Assembly (NCBI GenBank): GCA_963693085.1
Contig: OY856413.1
Location: 467,115,879-467,179,878 of the forward strand
Reading direction: 5' to 3'
From: Alisma plantago-aquatica
Lineage: Eukaryota > Streptophyta > Magnoliopsida > Alismatales > Alismataceae
Length of the DNA: 64,000 nucleotides
The position numbers were made by a program, and so were the translations under genes. A model generated the notes under the pieces. It had not been told where the DNA came from, ran no database searches, and saw only the letters and a program-made list of their open reading frames with translations. Shown piece by piece: positions 59,134 through 64,000 of the stretch. The first letter of the stretch is position 1. Each line of letters begins with the position of its first letter.

Positions 59134-60737
59134 TGTAACATCCTAAAATTTCAAGAATAATTTATACCTTAGAATGTGGTTTTTCTTAAATATAAATAGT
59201 TGAGGATCTGAATGCAAAAAGACCATGAAACGAAATTTATTATGAGATAATAAAGTAAGGAGAGTAATATAGGAATCAAAATACATTTTCTCTTTCATAT
59301 GTATATTATGTGTTACAATTAACTCAAAGGTATAAATGTTGGTTTTTTTCTCTCTCTTCCAAAGAAGTTACTCAAAAGGGAATAAAAGGAAGATGAAATA
59401 ACTATTGAGTGGACAATATGTTATTATCTCAAATTTTGACTTTAGGGATCACAAAGGGAAGAAATTCCCAAATTATCGAATGGATTAATGCATTACATTA
59501 AAATTAAAGGACTAATAAGGAATCATGTGGAAATTTCTAGAAAAGGCAGGTTGAGAGTAACTAATGGGCATAATTCGACCCTAATTTGTACCCAAGATAA
59601 ATATACACTTAAATATGATTCCTTTTCAATTTTGGATGAAAACAAATAAGTAACTTAATGTATTAAACAAATAAAAATATGTCTTTTGCTTGAGGGGAAA
59701 GAAAAGGATATCTAACTTTTGTATTTTGGCCGCAAATATTTCCCACACCTAGATAAAATCATTAAGAAACTTCCTTCAAAATTTGGGATTTAATGAGATT
59801 AACAAAGTGAGAAATATGAATTAAATAGGGTTTCCTAAAGTGGAGAGGAAAATGGAAATATGCATTAGATCTCATGATTTAAATTAGTTAAGGAAACTAT
59901 ACCCGAACCCCTTTTATGTGTCGCGCGTGTTGGGGTTGTAGGATCTAGATCTAACAACTTACAAGTCATCTTCTACCCTCAACCAAATAGGCAATAAGGA
60001 ACAATAATTAAAGATTTATTTCTTCCCCCTCCTCTCTCTCTAGTTCATGAGTGAGCCTAGAGATTATCCCTTTGAATTTGGAAAGAGATTCCACACACAA
60101 CCATCCTAAGATTTGCCTACTTCAGAAGGGTATGGAAGCTTTCCCCATTCTAATTCTGGACCACCACCCATCACAATAGTTATGGCTATTTTAAGGGACA
60201 AAATCCCTTTGAAAGACCACAACATCCTCTACAAGAATTTGCTTGACTTCCAAAATTTTCTCCCTACCATCAATTTCACCTGCTAGCCCCTTCGTTCACC
60301 CATCACCTTGTCAAAACCCTACTGACAAACTCTTTAGCCGTTCTCCTCGCACTGACCACCTATGAGGAAATTGAGGGTCTCATCAACTGTGACTAGTCAA
60401 ATCAAAGGAGAGGGTCTCCTTGCACGTTTCTCGGGAAGCAGGCATCCTAGAGTCAACCACTTGGTTGGCCACCTGCTAGTAGCAAAGGAACCAATCCAAG
60501 GAAGAAGATAAAGATTGGTATAATTACTGGCCTGCCCCAGACTGCTCTTCATATAGGTAAAGGCTTTTTGTTCATTTTGTTCTTTTCCTTCGCCTGATTA
60601 AGTGAGGCCATGCAGGAATGGACCATTGGACGGTGTGAGCCTATTGGTCAGCCCAACCTTGTTGGAAAAGCCAGGACCAGGGTGCGATGCCCACATGGTA
60701 GCTTGTGATTGGTCATAAACCAATTAAATTGTTAAAC

Positions 60738-60752
60738 ATGTAGTAATTAGTA
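60738..60752. repeat. 15-bp target-site duplication, left copy
   Basis: ATGTAGTAATTAGTA recurs exactly at 61,410-61,424 and flanks the retroposon. Confidence 0.92.
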
Positions 60753-61409
60753 CTCACGGAAAACTCTCTCCCCGCTCTCTCACCCTAGCGCCGCTAGGGT
60801 TCTTCCTCCATAGGAGGATGGCTGGGGGGAGGGGGTTTGGCTGCCACAAAGCGGTCCCCCGCTCCCCCTCGGCCTCTTCTCGCTCGTCATCAACAAGGTC
60901 TCTTTTTCGGGAGGTGTGTGAGCATGGTGTCTCTGGAGGGAACAATCTTCTTCCTCCCTATCGATGAGTCCGGCTGCGACAAGTTTCCTATCCCCTTTCT
61001 CTTTTACTAGCTTTTTGTTAAGATTGTTCTGTTGTTTTGTCTATCTCACCGTTAATCAGCGCTGCTTTCTCTTCTCGTGGTAGATTTTTCTTTCTCGGTC
61101 AATTTTGTTTTGGAGTTTGTATGGTAGCAAGTGCGGGAAAAATATTCTTTTGGAACACCAATTTGGTGCAGGTACTCTACCACATATACATACTCAGGTT
61201 GAAGGTATTCCCCATAGAAAGTTGCCTTAGCCAGCAAAGGAGAAGAGGGATCTATACATCATTGTCCTTATCAGATTCCGATATGAGTTTTTGTGGTGGT
61301 TTGTATCTGTTCTTGATCTTTTTGTGGTCTTTTAGTTTGTTTTTCTCCTCATGTAGATGTCGTATGGCTACTCCATAATGAAATCTGTGTGTTTAACTTC
61401 AAAAATAAA
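60753..61409 (+). mobile_element. L1-type retroposon, 657 bp, internally deleted or SINE-like
   Basis: It is absent from the left LTR, flanked by a perfect 15-bp duplication, and ends in AAAAATAAA, so it was copied by target-primed reverse transcription. Its first 200 bp are GC-rich with CTCTCTCCCC and CGCCGCTAGGG, like 5' leaders of plant L1 elements. Its last 100 bp, with TAATGAAATCTGTG near the end, look like an L1 3' tail. No endonuclease or reverse transcriptase is encoded. It may be a short non-autonomous L1 derivative that joins a 5' leader to a 3' tail, or a retroposed cellular transcript. ORFs at 60,754-60,945 (minus) and 61,037-61,378 (plus) are not recognised as proteins. Confidence 0.85.
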
Positions 61410-61424
61410 ATGTAGTAATTAGTA
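61410..61424. repeat. 15-bp target-site duplication, right copy
   Basis: Exact partner of 60,738-60,752. Confidence 0.92.
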
Positions 61425-62095
61425 GGATGGTCAAATGACAACATGTTATATATGAATATTGCTCAAAAAAATGTAAGGAATTCAATAAAAATATAATCAA
61501 GGCCTAATTCTATCTCTAACTTTAAAAGCTCCTAAAGTTTCTAACTATAGTATGTTAAATGTATCAAGATCCTAATTTTTTAGGGTTTGGTGATCATAAC
61601 ATGTTTAAATAATCTTAATAGTCAAACTCTAACCTATTGGGATAAAAAATCATCTTGGATACAATTCAAGATTAATATGTTATATGTTATCAAAATCAAG
61701 GTTTTGGGTGATGAATGGAATATGTATTGATATATTGAATGTTATGAAAGGGGGTTTAGGGTTTTTAAACCCCAAGGACATGATTAGGGTTTAATGAATC
61801 TAGGAAGGAAGATCTGATCTCCTCTAAGTGCAAGGTAAGTGGTCAATGCTAATTGAACATAAGTAATGTTTACTTTTATGAGTGTATGTATTCAATGAAT
61901 GTTATGAATGCGTTATCTATTTCAATTCCTTAAAGTCAATGAATTTATGATGAATTGAATGTAATGTTCTATTGTCCATATTATTACATCATCTTCATGA
62001 GCATTAAGTGTAAAGTCAATATTATGATTTAAGAGACAGTTAAGAGTTTTAAGAGAAAGATAATGTTTAAAAGATAACTTATATAAGATCCTCAT

Positions 62096-62282
62096 CAAGG
62101 GGCTCCTCAAAGAAAAACTAAGAGGCACTTCAGTGCATAATAAAAGAGGCACTTTGGTGAAACACAAGATGCACTTTGGTGCAATCTAAGAGGCACTTTG
62201 ATGCATAAGAGAAGGGGCACTTCAGTGCAATCTGAGAGGATTTCAACGCATAAGAGAAGAGGCACTTCGGTGTAAAACCTGA
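62096..62282. repeat. Hairpin minisatellite, right LTR
   Basis: Homologous to 58,331-58,540, with about seven units of which several have mutated or lost a stem base. Unit number and order differ from the left LTR. Confidence 0.85.
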
Positions 62283-62783
62283 TGATTCTTATATAAGTCA
62301 AGATAAAGGAAGTAATTTCAAAGAAATTGTGTGTTTTTTTTCAAAGTTTGACGTTCATAGTTTATTTTTAGTTTACATGCTTCCTTTAAAATATAATATG
62401 TTCAATTCAACTTACCTTGGTTTTATGTATGGCTGGGGGAGAGATGCGCGCAGGTAAGGAGCAATCTTAGAAGGAAGAAGCTTTTTGACATGCAAGGACT
62501 AGCTCAAGGAATCTTCAAGAAGAAAAGATCTAGTGGGGATCCATTTACCAAGAGGATCCAAATCTTAGATATCATGTACATTATATATAGTCTTGTTATC
62601 TGAGTAGATTAGACGTATTTGATGTAGTTTTCTTTTTCCAAATACTATGTATAAATGTGATTTCAATAAATGAAAAGTGTTTAATTTACTTTAAATTGAA
62701 AATAATAGAATCTTATGACATCCCCTTGAGTAAAGTGATTTTGCTCAATGGTTTATACATGTTGTGAAAAGTGGGGTGTTATA

Positions 62784-64000
62784 GTAACCCAACCACGCCA
62801 AGATATCCTCATGTTCACAACAATTTACATGATCCTTCTTAGTCTTGGTTCTCTAAGGTACCTACACCTGGGTGGTTTTGGGAACAACATCCAAAAAGAG
62901 ATACATAAAAGTATGAGTTAGTAGAACTAGATTTGTGCTTAATTTACATATTTCAGCATTATTAGGTATATAAGAAGAAAGAGGGAAGTTCACATGGCAA
63001 TAAAGGATACATCAAGTAGGTGAGTTAAAAAGGATATAGTTTAAAGATATAAAACAATATAATGAGGCAAAAAAATTATGAGAACATTATAATAATTTCA
63101 TATCTCTTTTGCCCAAATGAATCTCAACAATAATAAATGTATGCATGAAGGTTATACCAAGTAAATATATTGTAGGGTTGAGACACCATAGGATCTTGAT
63201 CTAGGGAGAAAGGGGGAGTAAAACCATAAAGCTCAATACCCCAAGGGAAAGGGAGATTAAAACCCTAATACCCAATATATATAGAAGTGTATGGTTGTAC
63301 AAAAATACCCCTACCCTAGCTTAATAATCTAATAACAAGAATTGAAATAGTGTGGCTAAATGAATTGATTTCGTAAGTAATATAGTCAACAATGTAAATA
63401 TGGAAAAATGGGTATTAAACCCAACATCTAAGAATAGTTACTCATTTAAGAAGTAATAAAATAAATATATCTCATGGATTATAGAAATGGTGTCAAGAAA
63501 GAGAAATGTTCAAAGATGCCTCACTATGAAAAATTGGGATAATAATCAATTTGACGCTCAAATGTAAATAGGGATTGAACATACCTAATCTTCACGACTA
63601 ACTTTATCTTTAGGGTGGTATTCAATGTTTTTCCTTCTCAATCTAAAAGTGTTTTATACACACACTAGTCTAGAATTACCCAATAATGTCTGAAAGTATA
63701 TCTAAACCTAGTTTGGTCACCTAATGTCAAGTTTGGCTAACTTTTGTATGTCTTTTATTTTTGGATAAGATAAACTATCATTCAAATTAAAAAGGGCGTA
63801 TAGGGGAAGACTCAAAAACCTTAAATACTATATAAGAGCTACAAAAGATCCCACATATATGCCACATGGGGGTTGACCCTCATGAGTATACCCAGCTTGG
63901 CTTTTACCTACCACACTAAACTATTTATAGTGGTATAAAAACCCAAAAGGGTATCACGAGCACTCTTTCCATGGAGCCTACTATTCATTTATTTCCATAT
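62784..64000. other. Unassigned DNA at the right edge
   Basis: No gene or element is recognised. The sequence directly after the right LTR does not resemble the DNA to the left of 51,569, so no target duplication could be assigned. Confidence 0.4.

Larger units (their letters stand above)
51569..62783 (+). mobile_element. LTR element with a 93-bp interior
   Basis: Two LTRs of about 3.0 kb after subtracting insertions (51,569-59,040 and 59,134-62,783) are separated by only 59,041-59,133. That interval still begins with a primer-site-like TGGTATCATT and ends with a pol-end/polypurine-like stretch, so it is a genuine LTR-interior-LTR arrangement, not a tandem duplication. No gag or pol is present. 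The LTRs differ by several percent, so this is older than the LARD-like element. No target duplication was found; the first 20 bases of the left LTR are poorly conserved, so the left end may be altered. It is interrupted by a solo LTR on the left and by a retroposon on the right. Confidence 0.85.
59134..62783 (+). repeat. Right LTR of the element with the 93-bp interior
   Basis: It starts TGTAACATCCTAAAATTTC and ends GGGTGTTATA (the left LTR ends GTGTTACA). It is 3,650 bp long because it contains a 657-bp retroposon plus its 15-bp duplication. The rest is collinear with the left LTR. No gene is supported. Confidence 0.92.

Noticed and set aside
59134..59134. Tandem segmental duplication as the explanation of the 51,569/59,134 pair
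   Set aside because: The 93 bp between the copies hold primer-site and polypurine-like sequence in the right places, and the copies have TGTAAC...TTACA ends, so an LTR pair is the better reading.

Overview
This window looks like nuclear intergenic DNA of a seed plant. It is AT-rich, has no intact host gene that I can recognise, and is packed with nested plant transposable elements: a RepHel Helitron, long-LTR Ty3/gypsy derivatives primed by initiator Met-tRNA, a Ty1/copia relic, L1-like retroposons, and (TA)n tracts at Helitron ends. The species cannot be named from what I can see.

Layout. 1-3,560: unassigned DNA with a second, diverged copy of Helitron helicase sequence (1,140-1,585). 3,566-21,075, minus strand: a broken autonomous Helitron. 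Its RepHel gene runs from a basic N-terminal exon near 17,600 down to the helicase C-terminus at 3,566 and carries frameshifts and in-frame stops. It is split by an L1-like insertion (about 6,643-6,848) and by an 8.7-kb gag-only LTR retrotransposon (6,915-15,599; 5-bp target duplication TGTAG at 6,910 and 15,600). 17,700-24,140: the Helitron 5' region and flank, built from tandem duplications. It has two TC-type Helitron 5' ends (21,075 and 22,296), a third related end at about 24,112, and possible captured gene pieces.

24,140-27,320: unassigned. 27,321-38,323, plus strand: an 11.0-kb LTR element with nearly identical 3.35-kb LTRs, a target duplication AAAAG and a perfect tRNA-iMet primer site, but a decayed interior with only traces of integrase and the pol C-terminus. 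38,324-41,560: unassigned, with a 104-bp triple repeat and a possible LTR edge at 40,171. 41,800-46,450, minus strand: Ty1/copia gag, protease and pre-integrase relics, with a palindrome-rich LTR-like promoter block upstream. 47,005-49,500, plus strand: a Ty3/gypsy RNase H/integrase relic followed by a U5-like segment.

51,569-62,783: a pair of about 3-kb LTRs separated by only 93 bp (primer site plus polypurine tract). The left LTR is interrupted by a 4,475-bp solo LTR (52,589-57,063, minus, target duplication CTAGG/CTGGG). The right LTR is interrupted by a 657-bp L1-type retroposon (60,753-61,409, 15-bp target duplication). Both LTRs carry a minisatellite of short hairpins with TTCG/TTCA loops. 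62,784-64,000: unassigned.

No element here appears able to move on its own now. The three LTR families are non-autonomous or gutted, so any mobility needed proteins from elsewhere. The nesting gives a relative order: Helitron before its gag-only LTR insertion, and the 93-bp-interior element before its solo LTR and retroposon.
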